DNA of 64,000 nucleotides from positions 62,001-126,000 of the forward strand of contig NZ_JACHLR010000004.1 of assembly GCF_014204535.1 (NCBI RefSeq), given 5' to 3'. A program made the translations under genes and the position numbers. Source of the stretch: Novosphingobium chloroacetimidivorans. Its GTDB lineage: Bacteria; Pseudomonadota; Alphaproteobacteria; Sphingomonadales; Sphingomonadaceae. Positions 1 to 9,651 of the stretch are shown here, one piece after another; the first letter of the stretch is position 1; every line of letters begins with the position of its first letter. The notes under the pieces are model-generated. The model had not been told where the DNA came from, ran no database searches, and worked only from the letters and a program-made list of their open reading frames with translations.

Positions 1-1
1 G

Positions 2-517
2 CGCTGGCGTGACGAGGTGCTGGCGCTGATCGATGTCCATTGTCCGGGCCAGCTGGTGCTGGTCGGTTCCTCGATGGGCGGGTGGCTGATGCTGCTGGTC
101 GCGCTGGCGCTTCCGGTGGGGAAAGTCGCCGGACTGGTCGGCGTCGCGCCCGCGCCCGATTTCACCGATTGGGGCACGCCCGCGGCAGACCAGGCTCGCC
201 TCGCCGCCGGTGAGACGCTGCTGGCGCAGAACCCCTACGGCTCCGAGCCCACGCCGACCCACCCCGGCTTCTGGGCGGATGGACAGGCGCAGCGCCTGCT
301 GGGCGGCGAGATCGCGATCGATTGTCCGGTGCGGCTGCTCCACGGCCAGGCCGATGGCGATGTGCCCTGGGCCATCTCGCTCCGTCTGGCGGAAGCCCTG
401 CGTTCAGACGCAGTGCAGGTAACCTTGCTCAAGGACGGCGACCATCGCCTCTCGCGTGAGGCGGACATCGCGCTGCTTCTGGCCACCGTGGGCGAGCTGG
501 CCGGCTGGCCGCGCTGA
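2..517 (+). CDS. Alpha/beta hydrolase, ABHD10-like, 5' end cut by window
   Basis: The reading frame is open from the first bases of the window, so the N-terminus is missing. The visible part has the nucleophile elbow GSSMGG, then an acid segment (HGQADGDVPW) and a catalytic-histidine segment (DGDHRLS). This is the Ser-Asp-His triad order of alpha/beta hydrolases. The text around the serine (GGWLMLLVALALP, then VGVAPAPDF) resembles the ABHD10-type thioesterase/esterase group, but the substrate cannot be told. It ends 20 bases before the TPR gene and is probably co-transcribed with it. The fold is certain and the subfamily is tentative. Confidence 0.8.
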   Translation, partial: RWRDEVLALIDVHCPGQLVLVGSSMGGWLMLLVALALPVGKVAGLVGVAPAPDFTDWGTPAADQARLAAGETLLAQNPYGSEPTPTHPGFWADGQAQRLLGGEIAIDCPVRLLHGQADGDVPWAISLRLAEALRSDAVQVTLLKDGDHRLSREADIALLLATVGELAGWPR

Positions 518-537
518 TCCCACCGGAGAATCCCCTG

Positions 538-1383
538 ATGCTGCCGCTGCTCCTCCCCATCCTGCAACTGGGCGCCTCGGTCACTTCACTGCCGCCCGAG
601 ATGCTCGACCAGAAGTCGATCGCAGCCAAGCGCGAGGCGCGGGAAGCGGCCGCATCGAGCGGGCCGGTGATCCCCTATGCGCGCACCGAAGGCTGCATCG
701 GCGAGATGGAAGCGAGCCCCGCCGCCGGGGCGCTTGCCGCGCAAAAGGCGCTCGACCGTGCCACCGGCGAGCAGCGGGTGCGCGCCGGCCTGTGCCTGGG
801 CGTGGCGCTGGGTGCCATGGAGCGCTGGAGCGAGGCGCAGAACGCCTTCCTGCGCGCACGCGACGCCGCTTCGCCGACCGACAGCGCTAGCCGCGCGCGC
901 CTCGGCGCCATGGCCGGCAATGCCGCGCTGGCGGGTGGTTCGGCCGCGAGCGCATTGCCGCTGCTGGAAGCGGCGCAGGCCCAGGCCAGGTCCGCCGGCG
1001 ACGCCGATCTGCTCGGAACGATCGCGATCGATCGCGCCCGCGCGCACGTCGCGCTCGGCCAGCAGGCGCAAGCCGCATCCGCGCTGAACGAAGCGCGCGC
1101 CGCGACCCCCGACAACGCACAGGCCTGGCTGCTTTCGGCCACGCTCTCGCGCCGCCAGAACAACCTTTCGCAAGCGCAAGTGCAGATCGAGCGCGCGGCG
1201 CAGATCGCGCCTCAAGATCCGGAGATCGGCCTGGAGGCCGGCGTGATCGCCGTGCTCTCGGGCCGTGACGCGGCGGCGCGCAAGAGCTGGCAATCGGTGC
1301 TCGCGACCGCCCCGGACAGCGATGCCGCGAAGACCGCCAAGGCCTACCTTGCGCAACTCGATACCGGAGGCACCAAGCCATGA
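538..1383 (+). CDS. Tetratricopeptide-repeat protein
   Basis: A 281-residue protein with a hydrophobic N-terminus (LLLPILQLGASV), which may be a signal or anchor. An alanine-rich helical body follows with several degenerate TPR units, for example around residues 190-265 (NAQAWLLSATLSRRQNNLSQ, then a further helix pair). The start is supported by a GGAG ribosome site about 10 bases upstream. Its stop overlaps the start of the next gene by four bases (ATGA), so the two are translationally coupled. TPR proteins are interaction scaffolds and no catalytic motif is visible. Partner and process are unknown. Confidence 0.8.
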   Translation: MLPLLLPILQLGASVTSLPPEMLDQKSIAAKREAREAAASSGPVIPYARTEGCIGEMEASPAAGALAAQKALDRATGEQRVRAGLCLGVALGAMERWSEAQNAFLRARDAASPTDSASRARLGAMAGNAALAGGSAASALPLLEAAQAQARSAGDADLLGTIAIDRARAHVALGQQAQAASALNEARAATPDNAQAWLLSATLSRRQNNLSQAQVQIERAAQIAPQDPEIGLEAGVIAVLSGRDAAARKSWQSVLATAPDSDAAKTAKAYLAQLDTGGTKP

Positions 1384-2384
1384 CTTCTCGGGCCATGACC
1401 CCCTTGTCCGTCCTCGACCTGATTCCGGTGCGCGAAGGAGGCTCGGTCGCCGAGTCGCTCACCGAAGCGGCCAAGACCGCGCAAGTTGCCGAACGTGCCG
1501 GCTATGCGCGCTACTGGGTGGCCGAACACCACGGCATGGATGGCATCGCCGGTGGTGCGACGTCGGTCGTGCTGGCCCATATCGGCGCCGCGACTTCGAA
1601 GATCCGCATCGGTGCGGGTGGGATCATGCTGCCCAACCACACGCCCTACGTGATCGCCGAGCAGTTCGGCACGCTCGACGCCATGTTCCCGGGCCGGGTC
1701 GATCTCGGCCTCGGTCGCGCTCCGGGCGCGGACGGGCGGCTCGCCTATGCGTTGCGCAAGGACATCCGCCAGGCTTCGGAGGTGTTCCCGCAAGACGTGG
1801 TCGAACTGCGCGCCCGCTTCGAAGGCCAGGCGCTCCATGGCGTCGCCGCCCCGCAAGCGGCCGGTGCGAAGGTCGAGATGTGGATCCTGGGATCGAGCAC
1901 CTTCGGCGCGCAGCTCGCCGCCATGCTGGGCCTGCCCTATGCCTTCGCCTCGCACTTCGCACCCGCGCAGCTGGACCAGGCGGCGGCGATCTATCGCGAG
2001 CGGTTCGAGCCGTCCGAGACGCTCGACAAGCCGCATTTCATGGCCGCGATCAACGTGATGGCGGCCGATACCGACGAAGAAGCCTGGTACCTGGCGTCCA
2101 CCAACGACCAGGCTTTCGTCGCGCTGCGCTCGGGCACGCCAGGCCGCGCGAAGCCGCCCATCCGTGGCTATCGCGAGACCTTGCGCCCCCATGAGCTCGC
2201 CATGCTCGACCAGATGCGCTCGGTCAGCGCGATCGGCTCACCCGAGACGGTGCGCGCCGGCCTGGAAGCCTTTGTGCGGCGCACGCAGGCGGACGAGCTG
2301 ATCCTGTCGGGCTCGACGTACGATCCCGAGGCAATGCGCCGCTCGCTGCAGTTGACGATGGACGCGGTGCGCCAACCGGCGTGA
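1380..2384 (+). CDS. LLM-class flavin-dependent oxidoreductase (YhbW-like)
   Basis: A 334-residue luciferase-like monooxygenase. The family signature is clear at the N-terminus: AERAGYARYWVAEHHGM, then SKIRIGAGGIMLPNH and GRVDLGLGRAPGAD, the flavin-binding TIM-barrel pattern of the single-component YhbW/MsnO8-like group. Such enzymes use reduced FMN and oxygen, and the natural substrate is usually unknown. The ATG overlaps the TPR stop by four bases, with GGAGG about 10 bases upstream. An in-frame ATG at 1395 is a possible alternative start. It is the last gene of the small operon that begins before the window. Confidence 0.9.
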   Translation: MTSRAMTPLSVLDLIPVREGGSVAESLTEAAKTAQVAERAGYARYWVAEHHGMDGIAGGATSVVLAHIGAATSKIRIGAGGIMLPNHTPYVIAEQFGTLDAMFPGRVDLGLGRAPGADGRLAYALRKDIRQASEVFPQDVVELRARFEGQALHGVAAPQAAGAKVEMWILGSSTFGAQLAAMLGLPYAFASHFAPAQLDQAAAIYRERFEPSETLDKPHFMAAINVMAADTDEEAWYLASTNDQAFVALRSGTPGRAKPPIRGYRETLRPHELAMLDQMRSVSAIGSPETVRAGLEAFVRRTQADELILSGSTYDPEAMRRSLQLTMDAVRQPA

Positions 2385-2460
2385 CGATCATCTGCGGCCA
2401 AGCGCTGTCGCGCGTCTGAGCCATTGACGCGCGCGCGGTTTTCTCCGAACCACGCCGGCC

Positions 2461-3687
2461 ATGGAAAAAGCAGACGTCGTGATCGTGGGGGCAGGGCATG
2501 CGGGTGCGCAGGCTGCGATTGCCCTGAGGCAGAACGGGTTCACCGGCACCGTCGTGGTGATCGGGCGCGAGCCGGAGTATCCTTACGAGCGCCCGCCGCT
2601 CTCCAAGGAGTACTTCGCGCGCGAGAAGACCTTCGACCGGCTCTACATCCGTCCGCCGACGTTCTGGGCCGAGAAGGAAATCCATTTCGAACTCGGCGTC
2701 GAGGTCACCAAGGTCGATGCCTCGGCGCATGAGGTCACGCTCTCGAACGGCAACAAGCTGGCTTACGGCAAGCTGATCTGGGCGGCCGGCGGCGATCCGC
2801 GCCGGCTCTCGTGCTCGGGCGCGGACCTCGCTGGCGTGCATGCCGTGCGCACGCGGCAGGACTGCGATCTGCTGATGAGCGAGATCGACGCGGGCACCAA
2901 CCGCATTGTCGTGATCGGCGGCGGCTACATCGGCCTGGAAGCAGCGGCGGTGCTCAGCAAGCTGGGCTGCCACGTCACGCTGCTCGAGGCGCTGCCGCGC
3001 GTGCTGGCGCGCGTCGCGGGCGAGGAGCTTTCGGCCTTCTACCAGAAGGAGCATCGCGATCACGGCGTCGACTTGCGGACCGGCGTCGCGGTCGATTGCA
3101 TCGTCGGCGACGGGCACAAGGTCACCGGCGTCAAGCTGGCGGACGGAGAAGTGCTGCCTGCCCAGGCCGTGATCGTCGGTATCGGCATCGTGCCCGCGGT
3201 CGGCCCCCTGATCGTCGCCGGTGCGAGCGGCGCCAACGGCGTCGATGTCGACGAATACTGCCGCACGTCGCTGCCCGACATCTATGCCGTGGGCGATTGC
3301 GCCGCCTTCGCCTGCGAATTCGCCGGCGGAACGGTGATGCGCGTCGAATCGGTGCAGAACGCCAACGACATGGCCAGCTGCGTCGCCAAGGCGATCTGCG
3401 GGGATGAAAAGCCGTACAAGGCGTTCCCGTGGTTCTGGTCCAACCAGTATGACCTGCGCTTGCAGACCGCCGGCATCAACGTCGGCTTCGACAAGGTGGT
3501 GGTGCGCGGCGAGCCCGAGAGCCGGTCCTTCAGCGTCGTCTACCTCAAGGAAGGCCGCGTGCTGGCGCTCGATTGCGTCAACATGGTCAAGGACTACGTG
3601 CAGGGCCGCAAGCTGGTCGAGAATGGCGCCAGGCCCGATCTCGCTGCCTTGGCCGACAAGGACAAGCCGTTGAAGGAACTCGTCTGA
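2461..3687 (+). CDS. FAD-dependent ferredoxin/rubredoxin reductase-like oxidoreductase
   Basis: A 408-residue pyridine-nucleotide-disulfide-oxidoreductase-fold protein. It has an N-terminal FAD-binding motif (VGAGHAG), the ferredoxin-reductase segment [10 protein letters not shown] near residue 40, a central NAD(P)H motif ([13 protein letters not shown] near 155) and the second FAD motif ending DIYAVGDCA near 275. The C-terminal domain ([17 protein letters not shown]) is that of putidaredoxin or rhodocoxin reductases. These enzymes pass electrons from NAD(P)H to a [2Fe-2S] ferredoxin for a cytochrome P450 or dioxygenase, but no P450 or ferredoxin gene is adjacent. No strong ribosome site is visible at this ATG. 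Confidence 0.88.
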   Translation: MEKADVVIVGAGHAGAQAAIALRQNGFTGTVVVIGREPEYPYERPPLSKEYFAREKTFDRLYIRPPTFWAEKEIHFELGVEVTKVDASAHEVTLSNGNKLAYGKLIWAAGGDPRRLSCSGADLAGVHAVRTRQDCDLLMSEIDAGTNRIVVIGGGYIGLEAAAVLSKLGCHVTLLEALPRVLARVAGEELSAFYQKEHRDHGVDLRTGVAVDCIVGDGHKVTGVKLADGEVLPAQAVIVGIGIVPAVGPLIVAGASGANGVDVDEYCRTSLPDIYAVGDCAAFACEFAGGTVMRVESVQNANDMASCVAKAICGDEKPYKAFPWFWSNQYDLRLQTAGINVGFDKVVVRGEPESRSFSVVYLKEGRVLALDCVNMVKDYVQGRKLVENGARPDLAALADKDKPLKELV

Positions 3688-3715
3688 GGCGGGATGATCC
3701 GAGGCGGGTGGGCGC

Positions 3716-4987
3716 GTGAACGTCTATCGCACTCACGCGCGCGTCCTGGTCGCCAGCCTGGTCGGCACCGCTGTCGAATTCTACGACTTCTACATCTACG
3801 CCACCGCCGCCGCGCTGGTGTTCGGGCCGCTGTTCTTTCCTGCCGAGTCGGCCTCGGCGCAGCAGCTCGCCGCCTATGCCAGCTTCGGCATAGCTTTCGT
3901 CGCCCGGCCCCTGGGCGCGGCACTGTTCGGACACTTCGGCGACAGGATCGGTCGCAAGTCGACACTGGTCGCCTCGCTGCTGCTGATGGGCGGCGCGACG
4001 GTGCTGATCGGGGTGCTGCCGACGTACGAGAGCGTCGGCTGGTACGCGCCGCTGCTGCTATGCCTTCTGCGATTCGGGCAAGGGCTGGGCCTGGGCGGCG
4101 AGTGGGGCGGAGCGGCGCTGCTGGCGGTGGAGAACGCGCCGCCGGGCTGGCGCGCGCGCTTCGGCATGGCGCCGCAGCTTGGCGCTCCCGTCGGCTTCCT
4201 GGCCGCGAATGGCCTGTTCCTGATCCTGAGCACCAGCATGAGCGAGGCGCAGTTTCTCGCCTGGGGATGGCGCCTGCCGTTCCTGCTCAGTTCGGTGCTG
4301 GTGGGACTCGGTCTGTGGATCCGTTTTCGCCTTGCCGACACACCCGCGGCTGCGGCGATCGAGCACGATCACCCGACCAGCATTCCGTTCGTCGAGCTGC
4401 TGGCGTCCCACTGGCGCCAGACGCTCGCCGGCACCTTTGCCGTCGTCGCCTGTTTCGCGATCTACTATCTGACCACGGCCTTTGCGCTGGGTTATGGCAC
4501 CACCGAGCTGGGCTACGACAAGCGCGAGTTCCTCGGTGTCCAGCTGTTCGCGATCCTGTTCATGGCGCTTGGCATCGTGGTCGCCGGCTATGCCGCCGAC
4601 AAGCGCAGCTCGCGCGGGGTGCTGATGTTCGGCAGCGGCGTGGCGGTGCTGGTCGGGCTGATCATGGGGCCGATGTTCGGCTCGGGATCGCTTGGGATCG
4701 TGGCGCTGTTCCTGTGCCTGGGCCTGTTCACGATGGGGCTGGTCTACGGACCGCTGGCTTCGCTGCTGCCGCAACTGTTTCCGGCGCGGGTTCGCTACAC
4801 CGGCGTGTCGATCGCCTTCAACGTCGGTGGGATCCTGGGTGGCGGCTTCGCACCGGCTGTCGCGCAAGGGCTCGCCGACCGGGGCGGGCTGGCGTTCGTG
4901 GGGCTGTATATCTCCGGCGCGGCGGTGCTGACGCTGGTCGGCCTGCTGGCGGTGCCGGCGCGGACCGAGCGGGAGTTCAGGGTTTAG
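3716..4987 (+). CDS. MFS transporter, metabolite:H+ symporter (MHS/ProP-like) family
   Basis: A 423-residue, 12-helix inner-membrane transporter. The N-terminus (VGTAVEFYDFYIY) and the loop GHFGDRIGRKSTL carry the MHS-family signatures seen in ProP, ShiA and KgtP. RFGQGLGLGGEWGG in helix 4 is also characteristic. Such proteins import small metabolites such as carboxylates, betaines or shikimate with protons. The start is GTG, 28 bases after the flavoprotein stop, so the two may share a transcript. The substrate cannot be read from sequence. Confidence 0.9.
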   Translation: MNVYRTHARVLVASLVGTAVEFYDFYIYATAAALVFGPLFFPAESASAQQLAAYASFGIAFVARPLGAALFGHFGDRIGRKSTLVASLLLMGGATVLIGVLPTYESVGWYAPLLLCLLRFGQGLGLGGEWGGAALLAVENAPPGWRARFGMAPQLGAPVGFLAANGLFLILSTSMSEAQFLAWGWRLPFLLSSVLVGLGLWIRFRLADTPAAAAIEHDHPTSIPFVELLASHWRQTLAGTFAVVACFAIYYLTTAFALGYGTTELGYDKREFLGVQLFAILFMALGIVVAGYAADKRSSRGVLMFGSGVAVLVGLIMGPMFGSGSLGIVALFLCLGLFTMGLVYGPLASLLPQLFPARVRYTGVSIAFNVGGILGGGFAPAVAQGLADRGGLAFVGLYISGAAVLTLVGLLAVPARTEREFRV

Positions 4988-5002
4988 ATCAAACCCCAAG
5001 AT

Positions 5003-5075
5003 CCGTTCGTGTCGAGCGAAGTCGAGACACGGTAGCGCGGGATCAGCGTGTCTCGACTTCGCTCGACACGAACGG
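5003..5075. repeat. Palindromic repeat, family A, copy 1
   Basis: Two exactly complementary arms of about 29 bases (5003-5031 and 5047-5075) flank a 15-base spacer. The arm core is TGTCGAGCGAAGTCGAGACA. A second copy with the same arms and spacer length lies at 18686-18756. It sits between the converging 3' ends of the MHS transporter and queG and could act as a bidirectional terminator. The right arm is also translated as the last residues of QueG. Confidence 0.9.
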
Positions 5076-6158
5076 GGAGGGAGGAGGTGTCTTCCGCCCC
5101 AATTGGTCGACCGCCCACTTCGCAGCATCGGCCACCACCTCGTCCGGATCATCGCAGAGCGGCCGCACCTGCTCAAGCAACTCGACCCGCCCACTATTCC
5201 CGGCCGCATAGAGGCAGTTTCTCACAAAGCGGTTCCGGCCGATGCGCTTGATCGGCGAACCGCTGAACAGCCGCCGGAAGCCCGCATCGTCGAGAGTCAG
5301 CAGATCGCGCAACTCCGCAGCGGTGAGTTCGGCGCGCGGCAGATACGCGCGGAAGGCATGCGCGTCGCGAGCGAACTTGTTCCACGGGCATACGGCCAGG
5401 CAATCGTCGCACCCGTAGATGCGGTTGCCCAGCTTCGCGCGCAGCTCGGGATCGACCGGACCCTTGTGCTCGATCGTCAGGTAGCTGATGCAGCGCCGCG
5501 CATCGAGGCGGTAGGGTGCGGGGAAGGCCTTGGTCGGACAGGCATCCTGGCACGCCCGGCACGAACCGCATCGGTCGCCGAGCGGGCGCTCGGGCGGCAG
5601 TTCCAGCGTAGTGTAGATCTCGCCAAGGAACAGCCAGGACCCATGCTCGCGGCTTACCAGGTTGGTGTGCTTGCCCTGCCAGCCCAGGCCCGCAGCTTGC
5701 GCCAGCGGCTTCTCCATGACCGGCGCGGTGTCGGTGAAGACCTTCACCTCCGGCGCACTCAGTCCATGCTTCGGCGCCTCCGCCACCATCCAGCGCGCGA
5801 GGGCCTTCAGCGCCTTCTTCAGCGCATCGTGGTAATCGGCTCCTTGCGCATAGGCGGAGATCCGCGCCCGCTCGCCATGCGCGGCCAGCTTCAACGGATC
5901 GCCGGCGGGCGCATAGCTCATGCCCAGCGCGATCACGCTCCTCGCCTCGGGCCAGAGCGCCTGGGGCGCACGTCGCTGGTGCGCGCGTTCGGCCATCCAC
6001 TCCATGGTGCCGTGCATGCCTTGCTCGAGCCACGCAGAGAGGCGGTCGCCGTAAATCGGATCGGTGCCGGCGGGCGCGATCCCGAAGGCGCAGAAGCCAA
6101 CCTCGCGGGCTTGCGCCTCAAGGCCGGCGACGAAGCCGCTTAGATCGCCCTTAACCAC
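5043..6158 (-). CDS. queG: Epoxyqueuosine reductase QueG
   Basis: Catalyses the last step of queuosine synthesis in tRNA, reducing epoxyqueuosine to queuosine with cobalamin and two [4Fe-4S] clusters. The two ferredoxin-like motifs are intact ([12 protein letters not shown] and CDDCLAVCP), as are [11 protein letters not shown] and [10 protein letters not shown]. The frame is open further upstream, but homology begins at the GTG near 6158 (VVKGDLSGF), which leaves about 46 bases to the divergent ABC gene. An upstream ATG at 6206 is possible but would abut that gene. The C-terminal tail VSSEVETR is encoded by the palindromic repeat, and the stop lies in the repeat spacer. Confidence 0.93.
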   Translation of the reverse strand: MVKGDLSGFVAGLEAQAREVGFCAFGIAPAGTDPIYGDRLSAWLEQGMHGTMEWMAERAHQRRAPQALWPEARSVIALGMSYAPAGDPLKLAAHGERARISAYAQGADYHDALKKALKALARWMVAEAPKHGLSAPEVKVFTDTAPVMEKPLAQAAGLGWQGKHTNLVSREHGSWLFLGEIYTTLELPPERPLGDRCGSCRACQDACPTKAFPAPYRLDARRCISYLTIEHKGPVDPELRAKLGNRIYGCDDCLAVCPWNKFARDAHAFRAYLPRAELTAAELRDLLTLDDAGFRRLFSGSPIKRIGRNRFVRNCLYAAGNSGRVELLEQVRPLCDDPDEVVADAAKWAVDQLGRKTPPPSPFVSSEVETR

Positions 6159-6204
6159 GCTTGCCGATGCTGGTGTTGACGTGCCACGAGGTAAGGGCGA
6201 CTGC

Positions 6205-7209
6205 ATGAAGGTCGAGATAGGAGACACAAGCTTGGCGGGCAACGCAGCCGCGACCGGCCGGTCAAGTTCACCTCCCCTGGCGATCGAGGCGCGTGGGCTG
6301 GTCAAGCGTTTCGACGGCTTCACGGCCGTGGACGGGGTCGACCTGTCGGTGCCCGAGGGCGCGGTCTACGGCATCCTCGGACCCAATGGCGCGGGCAAGA
6401 CCACCACCTTGCGCATGCTGCTGGGCATCATCGACCCGGACGCCGGCTACCGCCGCATTCTGGGCGCCGAGCGGCCGCACGATGTCGCCCGCGCGATCGG
6501 CTACCTGCCCGAGGAGCGCGGGCTGTACCCATCGATGAAGGCGTACGAGGCGATCGCCTTCATCGGCGCCCTGCGCGGCTTGCCGCTGAAGGAAGGCCGG
6601 CGCCGCGGGCGTGAGCTGCTCGAGGCGCAAGGCCTGGGCTATGCCGCGGACCGTCAGATCCGCCAGATGTCGAAAGGCATGGCGCAGCAGGTGCAGATTC
6701 TGGGCACTCTCGTCCATCGGCCAAGGCTGGTGGTGCTCGACGAGCCGTTCTCCGGGCTGGACGCCCTCAACCAGGGCAAGCTGGAGACGGTGATTCGTGG
6801 CCTGGCGGCGGAGGGCACCACCGTGATCTTCTCCACCCACGTCATCGCCCATGCCGAGCGGCTGTGCGACGAAGTGGCGATCATCGCCGGTGGCAGGGTG
6901 CCCTTCGCGGGACCGGTGGATGTCGCGCGCGATCGCATTCCCCCGCAAGTGCGCCTGGAAACCCGTGCCGAGGATGGACCCTGGCGCGCGGCGCTGCCGG
7001 ACAGTGTCCGGCGAGAGGGGCGCTACTGGCTCTTCGCGCTGCCCGAATCGGGCGTCGAGCCGCTGCTGCGCCGCCTGATCGAAGGCGATGCCGGCATCCT
7101 CTCGCTCTCGATCGAGCGCGCGGGCCTGCACGATGCGTTCGTGGCGATCGCGGGCGAGGCAGCCGCCAGGGCGCTCGAAGCGGGCACGCCGGAGGAGGAA
7201 GGCAAGTGA
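6205..7209 (+). CDS. ABC transporter ATP-binding protein (NatA-like)
   Basis: A 334-residue ATPase with Walker [10 protein letters not shown], the signature-like segment [10 protein letters not shown], Walker [13 protein letters not shown] and the switch histidine in [10 protein letters not shown]. The degenerate signature and the roughly 90-residue C-terminal extension resemble NatA/EcsA/YhaQ-type exporters. The ATG at 6205 is preceded by AAGGG seven bases upstream, which favours it over earlier in-frame codons. Its stop overlaps the permease GTG by four bases. It powers the membrane partner that follows. Confidence 0.9.
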   Translation: MKVEIGDTSLAGNAAATGRSSSPPLAIEARGLVKRFDGFTAVDGVDLSVPEGAVYGILGPNGAGKTTTLRMLLGIIDPDAGYRRILGAERPHDVARAIGYLPEERGLYPSMKAYEAIAFIGALRGLPLKEGRRRGRELLEAQGLGYAADRQIRQMSKGMAQQVQILGTLVHRPRLVVLDEPFSGLDALNQGKLETVIRGLAAEGTTVIFSTHVIAHAERLCDEVAIIAGGRVPFAGPVDVARDRIPPQVRLETRAEDGPWRAALPDSVRREGRYWLFALPESGVEPLLRRLIEGDAGILSLSIERAGLHDAFVAIAGEAAARALEAGTPEEEGK

Positions 7210-8453
7210 GCACCGATCGAGCCCATGCCGAGCGCCTGTCGCTGTTCGCCGCCGCCTTCGTCATCGCGCGGCGGGACTTCATGGCGATCCTGTTCAGCCG
7301 CAGCTTCTTCTTCTTCCTGCTCGGCCCGCTGTTTCCGCTGCTGGTCGCCGGCCTTGCCGGGGGCGTGGGCGAGAAGCTGAACGATTCGATGCGCCGCCCG
7401 CAGCTGGGTGTCGCGATGGCAGCGCCCGATCTCGACGCCGCGCTGGGCGCGCGAGCGGCCTTGGCAGGCCATCTCGGCGACGGGGTGCCGCCGATGGTGG
7501 TGCTGAAGCGGCTTGCACCCGGCGAGACGTTCGATGCGCGCGCTGCGCTCACCGGCGGTGGACATGCCGACGTTGCCGCCGTGCTCACCGGCACGCTCGC
7601 CCACCCGGTGCTCACCGGCACCAAGGGGCAGATCGCCGAATGGGCCGGACCGGTCGGCCTCGTCGCGGCCGCGGCCGTTCACGGCCTGCCCGGCCCGGCG
7701 CCGCAAGTCGCGCTGCAGAGCACGGCCTCCAGCGGCGCGAGCGAGCACAAGGGCCAGATGATGACGGCGCAGGCGGCGCAGACGCTGCTGTTCCTGCTGA
7801 CGATGCTGCTCGCCGGCATGGTGCTTTCCAACCTGGTGGAAGAGAAGGGCAACAAGGTTATCGAGATCCTGGCCGCCGCGATCCCCATGGATGCGGTGTT
7901 CTTCGGCAAGCTGTTCGCGATGCTGGGCATTTCGTTCGTCGGCATCACGGTGTGGGGCGCGGCGGCCGGACTGTTCACGCTGGTGACCGGCGGCAGCCTG
8001 GCCGCGTTGCCGCCTCCGGCGGTGGGCTGGCCGGCGCTGGCGGCGCTCGGCGTGATCTACTTCGCGATGGCCTACCTGCTGCTCGGCTCGGTGTTCCTGG
8101 CGATCGGCTCCCTGGCGGCGACGGTCCGAGAGGTGCAGACGCTGTCGATGCCGGCGACGATGATGCAACTGGTGGTGTTCTTCCTGGCCACTTACGCGAT
8201 GACGCAGCCGGGCAGTCCGGCCGAGATCTTCGCGATCGTGTTCCCGTTCAGCTCGCCCTTCGCGATGCTGGCGCGCGCGGCGCAGCAGCCGGGGCTGGGC
8301 CAGCACGTGCTGGCGATCGGCTGGCAGGCTCTTTGTGTGCTGGTCATGGTGCGCGCCGGCTCGAAGCTGTTTCGCAAGCGGGTGATGAAGTCAGGCCCGG
8401 CAAGCGTGAACAAGGCAGGTCTGTTCGCGCGCCTGAGGCGCAGCGGCACTTGA
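7206..8453 (+). CDS. ABC-2 type transporter permease (NatB-like)
   Basis: A 415-residue membrane partner of the preceding ATPase, started at the GTG that overlaps its stop (GTGA). One N-terminal membrane helix (SFFFFLLGPLFPLLVAGLAGG) is followed by a roughly 150-residue extracytoplasmic domain. A bundle of about five C-terminal helices begins near LLFLLTMLLAGMVLSNLVEEKGNK. The last segment is the hallmark of the ABC-2/NatB/YhaP family. These pairs export sodium, drugs or peptides, and the substrate here is unknown. Confidence 0.9.
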   Translation: MSTDRAHAERLSLFAAAFVIARRDFMAILFSRSFFFFLLGPLFPLLVAGLAGGVGEKLNDSMRRPQLGVAMAAPDLDAALGARAALAGHLGDGVPPMVVLKRLAPGETFDARAALTGGGHADVAAVLTGTLAHPVLTGTKGQIAEWAGPVGLVAAAAVHGLPGPAPQVALQSTASSGASEHKGQMMTAQAAQTLLFLLTMLLAGMVLSNLVEEKGNKVIEILAAAIPMDAVFFGKLFAMLGISFVGITVWGAAAGLFTLVTGGSLAALPPPAVGWPALAALGVIYFAMAYLLLGSVFLAIGSLAATVREVQTLSMPATMMQLVVFFLATYAMTQPGSPAEIFAIVFPFSSPFAMLARAAQQPGLGQHVLAIGWQALCVLVMVRAGSKLFRKRVMKSGPASVNKAGLFARLRRSGT

Positions 8454-8492
8454 GGGCAGCGGATTGAAACTCCTGCAGCGCGTGCCGATCTC

Positions 8493-9008
8493 GTGAGCAT
8501 GGACAAGCCCGTCATGCATGCGCCCGCGCCCTCGCGTCGACAGTTCCTGCGCTGGCTTGGCGTGGGTGCCGCAATGCCCGTTGTAGCGGCTTGCGGGAGC
8601 GGCGATGCCGAAGCCAAGACCTACCCCGTGCGCTTCACGCCTGCCGAGTGGCGCAAGCGGCTAACCCCGGCGCAGTTCCACATCCTGCGCGAGGAGGGGA
8701 CCGAGCAGCCGTTCTCCTCCCCGCTCAACAAGGAGCATCGCAAGGGCACGTTCCTGTGCGCGGCCGACGGCCATCCACTCTATGCATCGAGCACCAAGTT
8801 CGACAGCGGCACCGGCTGGCCCAGTTTTTGGAAGCCGCTGCCCGGCGCGGTCGGAACCTCGACGGACTTCAAGCTCGGCTACCCGCGCACGGAAGTGCAC
8901 TGCATGCAGTGTGGGGGCCACCTGGGCCACGTCTTCGACGACGGGCCCAAGCCCACCGGCAAGCGCTACTGCATGAACGGCGCGGCGCTGACGTTCCGCG
9001 CCGGCTGA
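8493..9008 (+). CDS. msrB: Peptide-methionine (R)-S-oxide reductase, exported lipoprotein-like MsrB
   Basis: Reduces methionine-R-sulfoxide in proteins. The N-terminus has twin arginines at 15-16 (RRQFLRWLG) and a lipobox-like VVAAC ending at Cys34, so the enzyme is probably Tat-exported and lipid-anchored. The catalytic cysteine is Cys160 in RYCMNGAAL, matching the RYCxN of MsrB, and CMQCGGHLGHVF (137-140) is present. The first zinc pair, normally CxxC, reads CAAD at 89-92, so the structural zinc site is incomplete. The start may be GTG 8493 or ATG 8499. MsrA is encoded separately at 16.0 kb. Confidence 0.92.
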   Translation: MSMDKPVMHAPAPSRRQFLRWLGVGAAMPVVAACGSGDAEAKTYPVRFTPAEWRKRLTPAQFHILREEGTEQPFSSPLNKEHRKGTFLCAADGHPLYASSTKFDSGTGWPSFWKPLPGAVGTSTDFKLGYPRTEVHCMQCGGHLGHVFDDGPKPTGKRYCMNGAALTFRAG

Positions 9009-9015
9009 GGACCGC

Positions 9016-9651
9016 CTATTCGGCGGCGAGCGAGCGTTCGGGCCGATCCATGCGCTCGGCGCGCTGGGCGAGTTCTTCCAGGCCCATCAGCTGGCCGAAC
9101 ACCAGCCCGTATTCGGGCACGCGGCGCCAGCACACGGTCGCCTCGAAAAGCGGCAGTTCGTCGGCCTCCAACCAGAACTTCTGTCCGATCGCGAGCTTGG
9201 TCGAGATCGCGATGCGCGCGCCCTGGCGCGAGATGTCGAGGATGGTCGCGTCGTGCGACTGGTTGTTCATCCGAACCGTCGCGGGGTGCTGCACGCGTAG
9301 CCGTAGCGGCCGCTTGGGGTAAGGACCGGACTCCTTGACGAACGCGTCGACGTCGATCGGCTGCAGGAAGCGAAAGCCAGCCTCGCCGTTCGCTTCCCAC
9401 ACCAGCTGCATAGGATAGTGCTGGCCGCTGGCGGTCTCGATCATCATCAGTTCGGCACGCGGTGCGGCGTGGAACAGGCGCAGCTTCACGCCGGTTTCCG
9501 AGACGTCGCGGATGATGCAGAGGAATTCGGTGCCGTCGGCGATGAGCTTGGCGCTGCGCAGCATAAGCGCGAAGCGCGGCGCACCGCGCAAGTCGGCGCC
9601 GCTTTGCAGCGTGCCCCTACCGTATGCTTCGCCTTGTGCAGAGTCCTGCAT
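9016..9651 (-). CDS. Tandem PilZ-domain protein
   Basis: A 211-residue cytoplasmic protein with two PilZ-like beta-barrel units. The first (residues about 20-100) contains LCIIRDVSETGVKLRLF and the second (about 105-195) contains ATILDISRQGARIAI. PilZ domains bind cyclic di-GMP through an RxxxR motif before the barrel and D/NxSxxG inside it. Here DVSETG and DISRQG match the second element. The arginine motif is less clear for the first unit (APRFALMLRSAK) and plausible for the second (RPLRLRVQHPAT). The output is unknown, with motility or envelope control typical. Confidence 0.8.
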   Translation of the reverse strand: MQDSAQGEAYGRGTLQSGADLRGAPRFALMLRSAKLIADGTEFLCIIRDVSETGVKLRLFHAAPRAELMMIETASGQHYPMQLVWEANGEAGFRFLQPIDVDAFVKESGPYPKRPLRLRVQHPATVRMNNQSHDATILDISRQGARIAISTKLAIGQKFWLEADELPLFEATVCWRRVPEYGLVFGQLMGLEELAQRAERMDRPERSLAAE

